The notes: generated by a model from the letters alone, not told the origin. Positions 12,371-24,989 are shown, counted from the stretch's first letter. The stretch: DNA of 64,000 bases from Polydactylus sextarius (GCA_016801845.1 CM028908.1:19603047-19667046); one strand, 5' to 3'. Numbers and translations: made by a program.

Positions 12371-13235
12371 TCAAAAGTAGCAATTTCAACTTCCATCTCA
12401 TAATTAAATCCAAATGAATATTCATGGAAAACACTCACTCATAAACACTGAACCTCCATGAATCACTGTGGGTAATGCACAGACTTTTGTCTGAATGCAG
12501 CCTCCCAGCATGCAGAGGCAGAAACAGAGAAAAAAAAAGAGGGTGAAGGTGGGGGGTGGGTACGGGGTCCCTGCTGTGATGAACTGGTGCTGACACAGCC
12601 AGATGTTTAGTTAAAATGCAGAGCTCCAGTGTGGGATGGAGGGAGGAGCTGACATGCGCTTCGGGGGCTTTAGGCAACCAAGTGCTTCTCTGTAGCTGCC
12701 TTGTATCTCTGTAAGCAGAGTGTGTGTGTGTGTGTGCTTTATCTTATATGATTTGCATTAGGCTGACTGTGCGCATTTGTATGTGTGTGTGTATGTGTGT
12801 GGTTGTAAGCAATTACCTGGCAATTTACAATACAAGTAAGAACAATAAGCTGAGTGTGTGTTTGCATTACCCTGGTGTCTGTGTGTGTGAAGAGTGTTAC
12901 ATTGAACATATGTCTGAACTGAGGACTGTCGCAGTTTCCTCTCTGTGGACTGTGTCAGAGCTGGAGGGCGGCGATAGACTGCACAAGCTCACAAAGAGTG
13001 AAGCCGAGATCTCTCTCTCTCTTCTTACACAAACACACATACAACACACACACACATACACACTGCTGACTCAAGGCTTCCACAGGCGTGTACAGTCTGA
13101 CACTGCTGTTTGGTGGAGAGCAGTATCCCTTTGGCAGAGCTTCTGCAAAGATAATAAAGTAAAATGTGGTGATGACGATGCAATCAGCCATGCCTTGTAG
13201 ATGCAATCACATCACCAACCAACGGCATCCAAAGC
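12371..13235. other. Noncoding sequence with small TG/CA patches
   Basis: It contains a G-rich motif at 12,541-12,567 (see findings), imperfect TG patches near 12,720-12,810, and CT/CA patches near 13,008-13,062. The 158-codon frame at 12,724-13,200 is largely a translation of these patches. Confidence 0.6.
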
Positions 13236-13291
<56 letters not shown>

Positions 13292-13310
13292 TTCATCATC
13301 TTCATCATCA
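13236..13310. repeat. (ATC)n trinucleotide tract
   Basis: Perfect TCA/ATC repeats run to about 13,291, then imperfect units with CTTCAT interruptions to 13,310. The apparent poly-His and poly-Ile frames are translations of this tract. Confidence 0.98.
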
Positions 13311-15869
13311 ACACCATTTCTGTCATCATCTTTCAACTGGCTCATTTGTGCATGCAGCAGTGAGCCATGATGGAGTGACTGACAGAATGACAGGCGCTGA
13401 ACTATAATGGCACTAAATGTGTTGTTCTAAAATAACTTGCACTGCAGCTGCAGAGTCAGGCAGGCGGGGGGGCAATGGGCTATAGGCACACACAAATATT
13501 CTCACTTTCTTTCTCCCTCCAGTTTTCTCCAGCTCCACTCTCTGTCCCTCCTGTCTTCCTCTATCGAAACTAATCTCATTTCCCAGTAGCTTGAATTAAA
13601 TAAATGTCTGTCATTAAGACCAGTGAAGGATGGCGGAGGGCCTGGGGAGATCAAGAGTTTGGGCTAGCTGGTGGAAAGAGGAGGTGCTTAGTTGGACCCT
13701 GTGGAACCACAGAGGCTGTGAGAGAGATGATGAGGTTGACAGGCAGAAGTGGGCACTGAAGAGGGGACTTTACTGCTTCTCCATGCTTTTTTTTTTTTCA
13801 CTCCACTTCTGTCACAAGCCACATGTATTGGAGAAAATTTTGGGGAAAAAAGAGCGAAAATTGCAGCTAAGCTGTTATGATGCATCAGCCAGCCAGACAG
13901 TCTCTTTCAATTTGCACTGTGTCAGCTTATCACACTCTACACCCTCCCACCCGTCTCACTGCAACTCCATTTAACCATTAAGCCGACATAGAGCACCACA
14001 GCCTCCTCACCAAGCAGCCGACCCACCTCAGCTCCCTCATATCCCCTGGATTCTATTGACAAACAGCATCTAACTGATACTGAAGTATTTCACATCCACC
14101 TGGGACTCGTCCTCACAGTCACATCTGTCCATTGTGTGACTATTAGGAAGCAGCAAAAGGCTGCCATCAATCCCTTAGGTGTCTATTTGATGATCCTCGC
14201 ATGGGAATACTTCACTGCTAGTCTTAGCTAACCTGCCGTGTTATTTTAACAATCTCCCTTGGGTCCGTTAGGGGTCTATTATGTGTCTGCTGGAGGAGCT
14301 GTGTGGTACATTATGATACACTGCTTCGTCAAAGTCCCTGTAGTGAGTTCTGGAGCAGGTTATTTGGCTGCGAATACCAAATAAAGTGTGTAAAAATCAA
14401 CACAAAACACTGCAAGAGGGCAGTGAGAACAGGTGAGTCTGTGGGTTCAGCTGGAATGAAACCTGCTTTATGACTCTTCAGTGTTATCTTGACCAGAGAG
14501 AACAAACTATAAAAGATGCACATTGCAAAGACTTGTGTCCTTAGGTGGAAGTGGCATTTCAGTAGAGACTTAAAAGGATGATGCTGGAATCCAGTGTCCT
14601 CCTTACTCCTACAGCTTTGATATAGAAGCTCTTGTTAGCTAACGAACACCACAGTTCCCTGCAGCTGATGCTGCATGCTGATGTGCTCCCTGGAGACATC
14701 AAAACAACAAGACAGACTCAGAGAATCACTACAACTTTTTGTTGAACAGTTTCATTCAGATGATAATGATGATGCGTCCTGTGAAAAGAACCAGTGAGTT
14801 TTTGCTTTTTGACAGGCAGAAGCAGGAAACATTTGTCAGTACGCCTTTTTTTTAAAAAAAAAAGGGTGAAATGAAGTAAAGCTTTGAAATGCAACATCAC
14901 ACTGACCAAACTCTTTCATGCTGACCCCTCTAAACATCTGAAAGGTCAATGGTCTATAAATGTCATGCTTCTATAAATATAGTCTTAATGTCAGTGATGT
15001 ATTTATGGAACCAAACACTTCATTTTGCGGTAATGATCATTTAAAATTCATTCAGTAGGGTATAACTGGTCATTATCTCTTCATGTGTCACGTTTACTGT
15101 TGTTCTTAAAAAGTCTGTAACCCGCAGAAATAAAGCTTTAATTTGGCTTTTGTTGCCTCTGAGTTTCAAGGGGCTGTGGAGAGATTGATTTCTGTTTCTC
15201 TTTGCTCCACTGTCTTTGGTTGTAGTTGAAGGGATATGGCAGAAAGGAACCAAGCCGAAGGGAATGGGTCACATGCGCGGCAATGAGCTCACTACTGGCT
15301 ACTGAGACAGTGAGAAGGTCAAATGGAGCATTTAGGTATGTGAAGGCACTGAGTGGATGGGGAACACATTACAAACCTCTTTTCGTGGTAGACTGAGGGA
15401 GCACCGAAGGGAGTTTGCTTTTTTGTGTCTTGGCTAAGTGTTTGTGTTTTCTGTGTTTCTGTTACTGAGCATAAGATTGTCACAAATAATATGATTTATT
15501 ATTTTGTTTTAATCTGTTTTTATATATATGTAACTAATGTGCAATATTTGCCTTTAACAGACAATGGCATTAGTCCTTCCAGAGAGCTGTATTGCTGTAA
15601 ATACATACACACATACATACATACAGCGAGGATAAGTTTCTCCTCTATTTCTGATTCTCAATGATGTAAGGAAAAGCTCAGCACTGATCAATTTTAAAGA
15701 CAAATATTCACCTGGACTTTGTTTGTGCTAATGTTTGTTTGCATGAACATATCTGCTTTTGTATTTGGTGTGAACACAACTTAATATTGACTGCTATTTC
15801 AGAAATGAATCTAATCTTATTTTAATTTTATCAAGTATATGTAATGCAGTGTGTTTCAAGAAGAGCTAA
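13311..15869. other. Noncoding unique sequence
   Basis: No gene recognised. It includes a T-run (13,789-13,798), a palindromic T8/A10 patch near 14,846-14,863, and AT-rich unique DNA. A 114-codon open frame at 13,630 crosses the T-run and shows no domain. Confidence 0.6.
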
Positions 15870-16045
15870 AATTCCCACAAAATCTTATCACTCAACCCAA
15901 GGGTTGAGTGAAAGTTTGTTGTTCCAAATTCCCTCAATGCATTACTGAAATATCATGTTCATGAAAATGGGTCAGAGAGACGGACAGACAACCTGAGAAC
16001 ACAAAGCCTCTGGCCACAGCTGTCACCGGCACAGACATAAAAACA
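15870..16045 (+). repeat. Teleost interspersed repeat, copy 1
   Basis: The stretch 'aattccctcaa', 'atatcatgttcatgaaaatggg', 'gacggacagacaacctgaga', 'gcctctggcca' and 'ggcacagacataaaaa' matches a phrase series I recall from a very abundant fish repeat. A second copy in the same orientation lies at 45,697-45,875. A 24-bp palindrome (15,888-15,911) sits in its upstream part. Class unknown. A20 follows 18 bases downstream. Confidence 0.6.
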
Positions 16046-16063
16046 TGAGATGTGACTTTTACC

Positions 16064-16083
16064 AAAAAAAAAAAAAAAAAAAA
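16064..16083. repeat. Poly-A run (A20)
   Basis: 20 A in a row just downstream of the repeat copy. It may be its decayed tail or independent. Confidence 0.95.
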
Positions 16084-18515
16084 CTTGGAAGAGTCTGTGA
16101 TGAGTCCTGGTAACTGCACGTGCCCTTCATAGAAAAAGAAGAACATCAAGTTTTAACTTGTGTGTATTTGTGCGTGTGGTTACGCAGCAATCTGGTGTCA
16201 TTTTCAGGCGATTTAATGAAGGTAAATAGAAACGGCTGTGCATAACGTCACTGCACTGGTGCAGAACTTCTCAGTGGATGTGGATTTAACAACATATGAG
16301 CCCTGCTGCTCTAAGATTTAATGAACTGAAGGAGGGAAAAGCTTTTCACACAATATAAAGCAGCTGTGGACAGCAGATATCATAAGCGTCATCCACATTT
16401 CTTCATACATCACTGAAGACAGATCAGTCTGATAAAACTCATTATGGTTTCACCACATCATTATTACAGAAATTATTTTTATGTACATTATCCATATTTA
16501 GAGAAACAGCTGATTTTGTTGGTTCTTTCTGTGTGGAGAGTTTAAATGAAGCCTGACAGCTGCACACACAGTGTATCCAGTCTAAATGATATCATTTAAT
16601 AATGATACATTGCCTATTGGGTTAATAACCACATCTGTAAATCCCACTTTGCCAAAAATTTTTGCTTTGATTAATTCATTTTCTACCTCTGGATTATCAC
16701 CAAATTAGCTGAATGACAGTGATCAATTACATTTCATGTGGGAAGTTAAACCTCAAAGCTACAAAGTGAATAATTCTTGTAAACAATCAGTGTCTTTTGC
16801 CAAAATACACAGCTTGCATCTGAGATCCAATAATTGTTGAATGCTGAATTCCCATCAACGTAAAAAAAACATTTGCACAACTAATTTCTGTCATTTGTCC
16901 TTTGCTCTCTGCAACTCATGTTCCATATGTGCGGTATTTGCATTTTTATGATTTGACAATTGACTTAAACAACAAACACAACAAAAGTACTACAGCAATT
17001 ATGCTTTACTAAAAGCCCACATAGGGAGCAGATGGTTGCATTCGTATGCCTTGCATAACCTCAGTCAAAAAAAGCTTTTCAATAAAACCACCCTCTGTGG
17101 AGCAAACACAACTGTGTTGTGTTACGAGTGGCAGGAAAGCAGTAAAATTCCATCATCTCCTCAATTCAGTCTTGTACAGTACCAATAAACTACAATCTGA
17201 TCTATTCCAATACGCCTGCACAAACTGGCCCAATATTTTTACCATTAGGAGAAATACAGCTCTGCAGTGACACATACATAGACTTGGATAGAGATATAAA
17301 AGTCCTACTTTTTATTTGATCTTTATTTGATGCATAGCATACAGCACCGGTGCACTATTATTCTGGCCCCGAGAGGATTTTTGGGAAAATCTTACTTTTG
17401 CTTTCTTCTGTGTGTTGAGGAAGGACAACAAAGATAGAGAGCACCCGGGTGAATAAGAACAGTTTGTCTGCACCAACATCTATTTACTTCTGCTGTTCTA
17501 CATTTCAGAAAGCATTGAGCACACTGCACTGTGGAGTCACTGCTGAATAATGTGGGGCTTCTTCAGTAGCTACAAATGTCAAATCTTGTATCTAAGACTG
17601 AACTGAGAAAACTTCCCTCTCCCTGTATGTGGCCATGATTTAGCAGTTGCGCATGGTTGTGTATTCTTGCTGTCTAGTTGTACACAGGTATTTATACGTC
17701 AACACAGGACAAACTAATGCAGACAAACAACAGCTCCAGCCCATCTAATAACAGTGGGGCTTATCAGCCGCCTCTGTCTCCTCTAATTTTCATCAGTTTT
17801 GACAAGCCCATTAAATGAATCTGAGACCAAAAATAAACACGTTTGTGTTGAGCTGAAGTGACAGGCAGTCATCACACCTTCCAGTGACGGAGAGAGATAC
17901 AACCACTGTTAATTAAAAATGCAGCCCCCATGCACAACAGCCTGGACACAATAAATAGGACTTTTGCCTCCAGCACGCAAACCAGTGTGACGATATTATG
18001 GACGAAGTGTGATCCAAGATGCCGCACATCACTGGTGTTGATGATCATTAATCAGAAGCTGGAATATTCTGGAAGATTCATGGCGTGAGTGTTGGTAGAA
18101 GGATTACAGAGCGATCCGTCCCCTAATCCTGATCTAATAGTAATGAGTTTTATTATCCTTCTCCTTGAGTGTATTAGTTGTATGGCTACAAGGACTGAAT
18201 TCATGATAAGAGGACAGTCTGACTTTTTTTCTTTTGCTTTCACACCAGTCAGTCTTTCCGCATCGCACACTGCTCATCACATATGAAAGGTAGAACTGGA
18301 TCTTTTTGCTACAGTTCATAACATGTCACATCTCCAGTCTTGCAGTATGTTATCTTAAACAGGCCCCATGGGAAGCACTCTCCAAATTTCAAATAAAATA
18401 GAGACACACCAGAGCAGCCTTTAGAATCCTCAGTGGACTGCCCAGGACAATACAGCTTTAGCGAAAGCAATGTCAGCACTCAGGGCCATTGACGACCAAC
18501 ACCTATTTTTCTCAG
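16084..18515. other. Noncoding unique sequence
   Basis: AT-rich unique DNA with no recognisable gene. The part at 18,000-18,110 (around 'gatgatcattaatcag') is compact and high-complexity and could be a small conserved element. Confidence 0.55.
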
Positions 18516-18671
18516 GATGACATCTTTATCGGCGGGCATTGTCATCCACTGGAAAAACACAAAGACCCCCACCCACCCACCCCACGCTTGTCAGCAGCAC
18601 AAAAATCAGTTTCCATGACAACACTGGTCTCCAAACTTCCAAGTCATTTCTGTCACAGAGGCTGGCATAAG
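18516..18671 (+). other. Candidate 156-nt exon (unproven)
   Basis: The acceptor context CCTATTTTTCTCAG ends at 18,515 and the donor context CATAAG|GTGAGC begins at 18,672. The 156 nt between them is open for 52 codons in phase 0-0 (start DDIFIGGHCHPLEKHKDP). An open run of this length in a given frame is uncommon but not rare by chance. The peptide has His, Cys and Pro clusters but no motif I can name. A C-rich run inside it (18,566-18,583) could form a minus-strand quadruplex and speaks for simple sequence rather than coding. Confidence 0.15.
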
Positions 18672-20432
18672 GTGAGCTATCATTATGTTTTTTCTCCCAT
18701 CTCCATCTTGCATCTGCTGCTTTTACTTAGACTTTTTTGCCCCCTGTTAAGCTGTCTAGCACTATTACTACCCCTATCATTCTTCTCAAGATTTGTCCTC
18801 TCCTCTCTCTCATTTTCCTTTCTTTGATAGCTATTTATTTCCCAAAGATGCACTCCTGGGTTAAAATGAGAAACATAAGTGAAGAAATAGAGGCACTAAC
18901 ATTCAAATCACTGCAACTTAAGTTTCTATTTTCCCAAAGCTGTAAAGCAGGTTCATGGCTTGAGATTTTTCTTTCTTTCTTTTCGTGCATTGCTGAGTGG
19001 ATAAAGAATACAACAGTTGTTTTTTCCTCTATTGTACTGGACGTGCTTTGGACTGTGGACTGGAGTTGTTGTGGAGAGGTCTACAAGATCATTTCTTTTC
19101 ATCTGTTGGTGAGGAGTGCCCCTACTCGTCAAAGACACATAGAAGAAACATAATACCTCGAAAGTGAAAAGTGAAAAGTTAAAACGCAAAAAGATATGAA
19201 GGAGGAGGAGGAGGGTCAGGGGCTGTGAAGGGAGTTGAAGGTCCTTGGGCAAATATTCTTTTATTTTCCTCTATCCTTATTTGCCCTACTCTGAGTAAAT
19301 GTCAGACTGTGCTGAGTGCTGGCAGGAACAACTTATTATAAAAATCTGAACCTGACGCATCTTGCCCCTCTACGCCAAAATGCATCAGAAGCAAAATATG
19401 GGGAATAAGCTGGAGTCAGCTATGTATGCTGTGCCTTAAGCGCCTATTCCTGCAGATGAGTTCCTGCCATGACAGTCTACATGACTATGAGCACCGCAGA
19501 AACTGTTGCCCACTACCAAACCTGCAATTACAGTCACTTGTGTCTTGTACAATGAAATGAATCATTACCACTGCAGCATGAAAGAACATAATCTGGCCCA
19601 CTCCTAGCTATTCCCCTATGGGGACTGATTTGCGATCGCATCTGAAGATAGACTGTGCATTCAATCAACAATGCAGCTTTGAGCTTTCAGGCCACCCTGC
19701 TGAAAGGTTTGAGGCATACAAGAGATCAATAGAGATAAATTAATTACTATGCTGCCAAATGGGAATTCTGTGTGGCCAGAGTTACTATAGAAACACAAAA
19801 CTTCATGGCAGGTTACATAAATGATATTGAAGCTTATATCTGCAGTACTACAAATGGGGTCCAAGGGAGGTCTTAGTTTTGCCCGTGGCATGCCATGATC
19901 ATTTGCTGCACCAGTGACATTAAAAAATATCCACAGGTTTGATACAGAGGAGCAGCTGGTTGCATGAGACACATAAGTAAAGTGTTTTAGCATGCTTGGA
20001 TACCGGAGCCAATTGAGCAAAAAATAATGTTGCCTTATGAGGAGGTTTGTGTCTTGTTAATGTGAGTCTCAAAGTCATACACATTCGTGATAGGAGAGCA
20101 ATTAAGACAAGAAGTAAATGAGATGAAAACAAGAGAGGAAAGGGCAGGTATGATGAGCTACTGTGGCACTTATTGCCACCGTCCACTTCCCCTCAGCTTG
20201 CTCCACATTGAGTCCACAGCAGGGCCAGGCTGCAAACACATTTCCTCTAGGCACGCTCATCTATAAAGAGCAGCAATGTGCCGGTTGCCCTGACTGCCTG
20301 CCTGGGGGCTACATTTGCTACAACACTAATATCATAGAGGCAAACAATGAATTCCAAAAGAGCACAATCAAGGGAGAAACAACCCCTGCTGCCGACATCA
20401 CCCTGGCACTTGCCTCTATTCCTGCTACTTAC
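18672..20432. other. Noncoding unique sequence
   Basis: A pyrimidine-rich patch lies near 18,720-18,830. Otherwise it is unique AT-rich DNA. Frames of up to 138 codons are not protein-like. Confidence 0.55.
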
Positions 20433-20509
20433 ACAAGCAATATTCCAAGTTGTTGTTTTGCTTCTATCACATTTTCCATTAAAAGTGACATTTCATCTAA
20501 ATCAAGCCC
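20433..20509 (-). other. Candidate 77-nt exon (weak)
   Basis: On the minus strand, CCCACCCCAG precedes 77 nt that is open in one frame (GLDLDEMSLLMENVIEAK...) and is followed by GTAAGT. The donor's exon side (TTGT) is poor. The frame merges upstream with the translation of the neighbouring CA tract, so openness is weak evidence. Confidence 0.1.
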
Positions 20510-20571
20510 CTGGGGTGGGGACCCAGACAAAAACTCAAGGAGGTGAGGGATAGGGGCAATTCTCAAGTGTG

Positions 20572-20718
<147 letters not shown>

Positions 20719-21168
20719 CCTCCAGCACCGAACTGACTCCATAATCATGGAGAGCACCATTATTCGTAACCATCAGAGCGACATCAAAGCAATTACATGT
20801 GTCTCTGCATCCAGTGCGGTTATTAAAGCAAACAGCACTGTCATTTATCTGAGATGTGTAAACATCACAACTATCCCCACCCCACCAACTCCCTTCTGTC
20901 TTCTCATATGCTGTCGGCTTCACACCACTGGAGTAAAATTCACAACTATCCCAAGGCAAGGTGTGTGTGCAGGATAATGCAGTGGGATGGGATGTATGGT
21001 GTCGACGGGTGGGAGCACTAGGTGGCTCCAGTGGGGGGCTTACAAGACATGTGAAAGAGGTTCCAATGTGGACTGACTGCATATGAATCAATTGTCACTT
21101 GTCACATTGCCACTGGAGCGAGACACCAAGAGAGAGACACTAAAAAGGAGAGGAAATGAGTGTAGGCC

Positions 21169-21199
21169 GGGGGGATTGGGGGGGTGGGGGGTGGGGGGG
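21169..21199 (+). other. G-quadruplex motif
   Basis: Four G runs of 6, 7, 6 and 7 are separated by loops of 3, 1 and 1 nt. This is about as strong a canonical quadruplex pattern as sequence can show. It lies 450 bp from the 139-bp TG tract, and no gene is nearby. Confidence 0.85.
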
Positions 21200-21810
21200 T
21201 AGAATGAGTCACAGCTCTTGACCAAAAACTCGTCTTTTAGGAGGATTGAGTCTGTGAAATATTCGTCCCCTAAAGGCACTCAGTCTCAGAGTTCGCTGAG
21301 ACTTATCGAGGTCTGGGGTCTTTTAACAGTTGAGAACATGCTGAACTCCCCAGGAGACTTCACCACATTTTCCACCTGAAAAACTAAGATATAATATCAA
21401 TACTGAGGCACACACTTCAAGAAAATGAAAAGCAGTCTTGCCTTAAAGCACGGTAGCTGTATTTAAGTGTCAATTCATGCTATTTTCTCACTTTTGCCGA
21501 GTCCCTGGAATAGCCTATCTGAACAAGTGATGAAACAGTTAAGAAACATGGCTGACGCACTCTCAACAGTGCCTCTTGACAAATGTAGTTTAGTGGCAAT
21601 CCGATTGATGTTCTTTTCTGTTTCCATTTTTGGTCATGGTCACAAGAGGCATTCCCTGCATGGACCAAGGCTAAAAATTCGAAATCGATTTTATTTCAAT
21701 TTTGTCCTCATAATGTTTATGAAGTGAACATGTTATAAAGAAGATAAATACACAAAGACAAAGATAAATACTGTTAAAATGGAATCGGCTTGGAAATAGG
21801 TGCTCTTGTT
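21200..21810. other. Noncoding unique sequence
   Basis: No recognisable gene or repeat family between the G-rich motif and the tetranucleotide tract. Confidence 0.6.
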
Positions 21811-21879
21811 ATCTATCTACCTATCTACCTACCTACCTACCTACCTACCTACCTACCTATCTATCTATCTATCTATCTA

Positions 21880-21930
<51 letters not shown>

Positions 21931-21941
21931 GTCTGTCTGTC
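21811..21941. repeat. Compound CTAT/CTAC/CTGT tetranucleotide tract
   Basis: 131 bp made of three phased blocks: CTAC-rich, then CTAT, then CTGT with one CTAT relapse near the end. All blocks keep the same 4-bp register, so single-base variants seem to have spread through one array. Confidence 0.98.
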
Positions 21942-22849
21942 AGGGCAAGGGAATTTAACAAATAAGGCTTTTTTATTGCTAAATAAATAAATTAGCATCA
22001 ACAAAATATGATAAATAAATACCACTAACAGCTGTGTATTGTAAAAGGTAAGCTTGCTTGAATCATGTTAGCTAACTGTATTTGTTTTGTTTACATAGTT
22101 TATATTAAAATGTTGATGGATACACCTTTAAAGAGATTCTGAGGCTCTATTGTTGTATTACAGTATATCTATTATCAGTATATCAGTATCTTGAGATTTC
22201 AATCAGTGATGAAAATGGCTGACTATGTTTGCATTCAACCGATAAAATGGATCATGCATCACACCCACACACACACACACACATAAATACATGTATATGT
22301 ACTACAAGATAATTGATGTATTGTGCCATCATTGCTGTGACAACACAGTAGGTAACATTACTATATATTTTGCTTTGCATCACCACACACTCTGCAGTGT
22401 ATAAGTCACCTATGCATCTTTGGATGTCGAGACTGTGTTAAGAACCACTGAGGTGTTCATTTACACATCTACTGTGACCTTTACCTTCTACCTTAATGAG
22501 ATTTCCATCGATTCACTTTCCCAGAGAAAATAAATCAGTCGGAAACTCTATCAAAAATTGACACAACACCCCTGAATGCATCAACAGTTATGTCTCCAAT
22601 GAGTCAATTGCAGGTATAATGAGACATCTTATAAAACAGCCATGTTATTATGCTTGACAAGCAGTGTGTGTCTGTGCGTGTGTGCATGTGTGTGTGTCTG
22701 AGCAGGTGTTGTGCTGTTGAACGGTGTGTTCATGTGTTTTGTCAGACGATTTGCATCAGTGGGGATAGAGGAAGGCTCAAGTCTTCAGTCACCATGGTCC
22801 ACTTAGTCTAATCTTCACATGGGTCGATATAGTTTGGGTAGATTACAAG
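21942..22849. other. Noncoding unique sequence with small TG/CA patches
   Basis: Contains (CA)9 at 22,266-22,283 and a broken TG patch at 22,663-22,700. No gene recognised. Confidence 0.6.
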
Positions 22850-23040
22850 CAAGCAGAGTTATGTCCAGAAGGTTACAGGTTCAAGGTACCCTTGACCAAG
22901 ATATTGTCCCCACAAACACACCCCAGGTGCTGTGTAGGTGCCCCTTGCTTACGTGTGTGATGAGTTAAATGCAGAGGTCAAATTTCATTGTGTGCATGGT
23001 GTCCTGTGTGCTCAATGACAAAATAGGAACCACTTGATTA
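22850..23040 (+). mobile_element. tRNA-type SINE-like insertion (degraded)
   Basis: 'AGAAGGTTACAGGTTCAAGG' resembles a tRNA B-box (GGTTCRANNCC) as found in SINE heads. It is followed by 'CCTTGACCAAGATATTG' and 'GAGTTAAATGCAGAGGTCAA' ... 'TTCATTGTGTG', a body I recall from common fish SINEs. The A-box part is not clear, so the 5' end is approximate. Confidence 0.6.
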
Positions 23041-23554
23041 CAGGTAGAGAGGATGAGGATAATGAGTTAGAGGCTCAACTTGAGGTTAGTTTTGTTTTTT
23101 TAAAGAATTTATCACAAGTGAGTTCCAAAAGAATCCTTCAGGAAGAAAGAAAACACTGAGACACTGTTGGCAGTGAAAGAAAAGAGAGAAAAACTAGCTG
23201 TCACAAATTAAACACCAAGGCCAGGTAAATGAAGAGGTGTCTCTAATCTTGTCAGGGATACCCAGCACCACCAGCACTACAGAAAAAAAAAAATTTAGAA
23301 TCAGCAGAGGCTGGGAGTGCAGAGGCTCTCTAATGCCTCCTTATTAATAAAGCACATATCAGCATATTCACAGATGACAGCAGCCGTAAAACAAAATGCT
23401 CATCATCAATTACTCCACCTCCCACCAGAGCAGACGTAGACCTTTGCTTTCTTTTTACCAGGTTTCATATTATATATCTCAGAAAGTGAACCAGTGATGT
23501 GTGATGATGTGTTGTATGTACAAGTGCAAATGTGGGAAAGTCCTGGTGCATCAC

Positions 23555-23556
<2 letters not shown>
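23041..23556. other. Noncoding unique sequence
   Basis: A-rich patch at 23,281-23,295, otherwise unremarkable unique DNA. Confidence 0.6.

Positions 23557-23624
<68 letters not shown>
23557..23624. repeat. (TG)n microsatellite
   Basis: 68 bp of uninterrupted TG. Confidence 0.99.
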
Positions 23625-23625
<1 letters not shown>

Positions 23626-23744
23626 CAAACAAAGAAATGTTTTGGAAGGCAAATGAATGGGAGCACTCTGCAATTAGGTGTTTCAATTGCACTGATTGGG
23701 GATGACAGGGGCAACACACTGTGTTGAGCCTACCCCACAGTTAG

Positions 23745-23773
<29 letters not shown>
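23745..23773. repeat. (AC)n microsatellite
   Basis: 29 bp of AC, 120 bp downstream of and opposite in strand sense to the TG tract, followed by imperfect CA units to about 23,800. Confidence 0.97.
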
Positions 23774-23775
<2 letters not shown>

Positions 23776-23819
23776 TACATACGCACGCACACTCACACCC
23801 ACAGAGCAGAGAATACTTT

Positions 23820-24010
23820 GCTTCATTTACTGCAATCCCAAATTGGATCTGATAAGCAATTAATGGTGTAATTGGCCGTTGGAGGGGTTGTCTTCTCCCT
23901 AGAGCTTTCCTGGTTCCACTGGGCGGTCGAGCGGAGAGGGACGGATGTGTTACTGATAGTGCTGGGTCGATGGGGGGAAAAACTCACTAAGTTGTTAGCA
24001 AGCACACAAG
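23820..24010. promoter_or_regulatory. CNE-like block with homeodomain cores
   Basis: Non-repetitive 190 bp containing GATAAG (23,851) directly followed by 'GCAATTAATGGTGTAATTGG' (two close TAAT/ATTA cores), then a GC-richer part. Motif clustering suggests an enhancer, but no conservation data are available. Confidence 0.25.
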
Positions 24011-24989
24011 ACTAATGACACAGGTCCAAAAATGAGCCCTGTCAGTAAGTAGCAATTTCCATTGCAAATAAGATAATTCTATTCTATTCCATTCTGTTAA
24101 ATTCTATTCTATTCTGGGCTCTTTACATAAAACCACACCAACAACGTGTCCTCTGCATTTTGCAGGTTGAGGGCAACAATGATTACTGTAACCTGGTTTG
24201 ACTGAATTGCAGTCCATTTACCATTTACATTTACCAGGTCTGATGGTGCATTCATACCGTTAAATACAGGAAAGAAGAGCAGAAAATTAGAATATGAAAA
24301 TCATAACATGGCTTGCATTACCTACAGTATAATGACAATGTGCTAATTCCATTGTTTATAATTTAATCCTGAGTTTTACTTTCTCTTTTTAAAATATGAC
24401 CACCGAATCTTATTTAAAAAATTCTGCCATGATACTGCCATTTTTTTTTTATGCCAGAATGTACAAAAGGCACAAAGACCATAATCTGCTTCATAACTAC
24501 CACCAGCTAATGCTATAGGTGTAGGAAGTGTATTTCTTGTACATTAGCATTCCTGCAGTTTGCTATCCTGGATTATATGTAGCCTAGGCAAGCAGCAATT
24601 TGAGAAATGCAGTTTCATCATATACAAAAATGAAAATTTGATTATTTGCATTCACATCGTGAACATGCTCAAACTGCAGGACTAGAAGAATAAGAGTGCA
24701 TCCTGCCAGCATATTTATATTAAGACTATTTTTCCAGCAGATATTCGCGTCACCTATCGTAGTGTCAGACTGACACATACACACATCAACTCTTTCTATT
24801 TTTTTTTTTACCTTACCAATTATATACATATTTATTTATACAGATGGAAATATAATAGCACATGTCAAAGGGTTATCAGACCAATCAAAGGCTAAGGCTG
24901 CTGTTATATCAAATAAAAATTAGAAACCATTTGAGAATTTCTTAGGCCCCTTCTCTGCAAAGCCGTCAGTCAAGCTACTCTTTCAGAAA
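24011..24989. other. Noncoding sequence, TTCTA-type repeat patch
   Basis: A short degenerate ATTCT pentanucleotide array lies at about 24,077-24,116. The rest is AT-rich unique DNA. Confidence 0.6.

Noticed and set aside
13166..13407. Poly-His and poly-Ile frames
   Set aside because: Both are frames of the ATC trinucleotide tract.
14846..14863. T8/A10 palindrome as a terminator or hairpin gene
   Set aside because: Homopolymer juxtaposition only; no gene nearby and no RNA-gene context.
21811..21941. Possible CRISPR-like array
   Set aside because: Units are 4 bp in one register without spacers: a microsatellite in a vertebrate genome.
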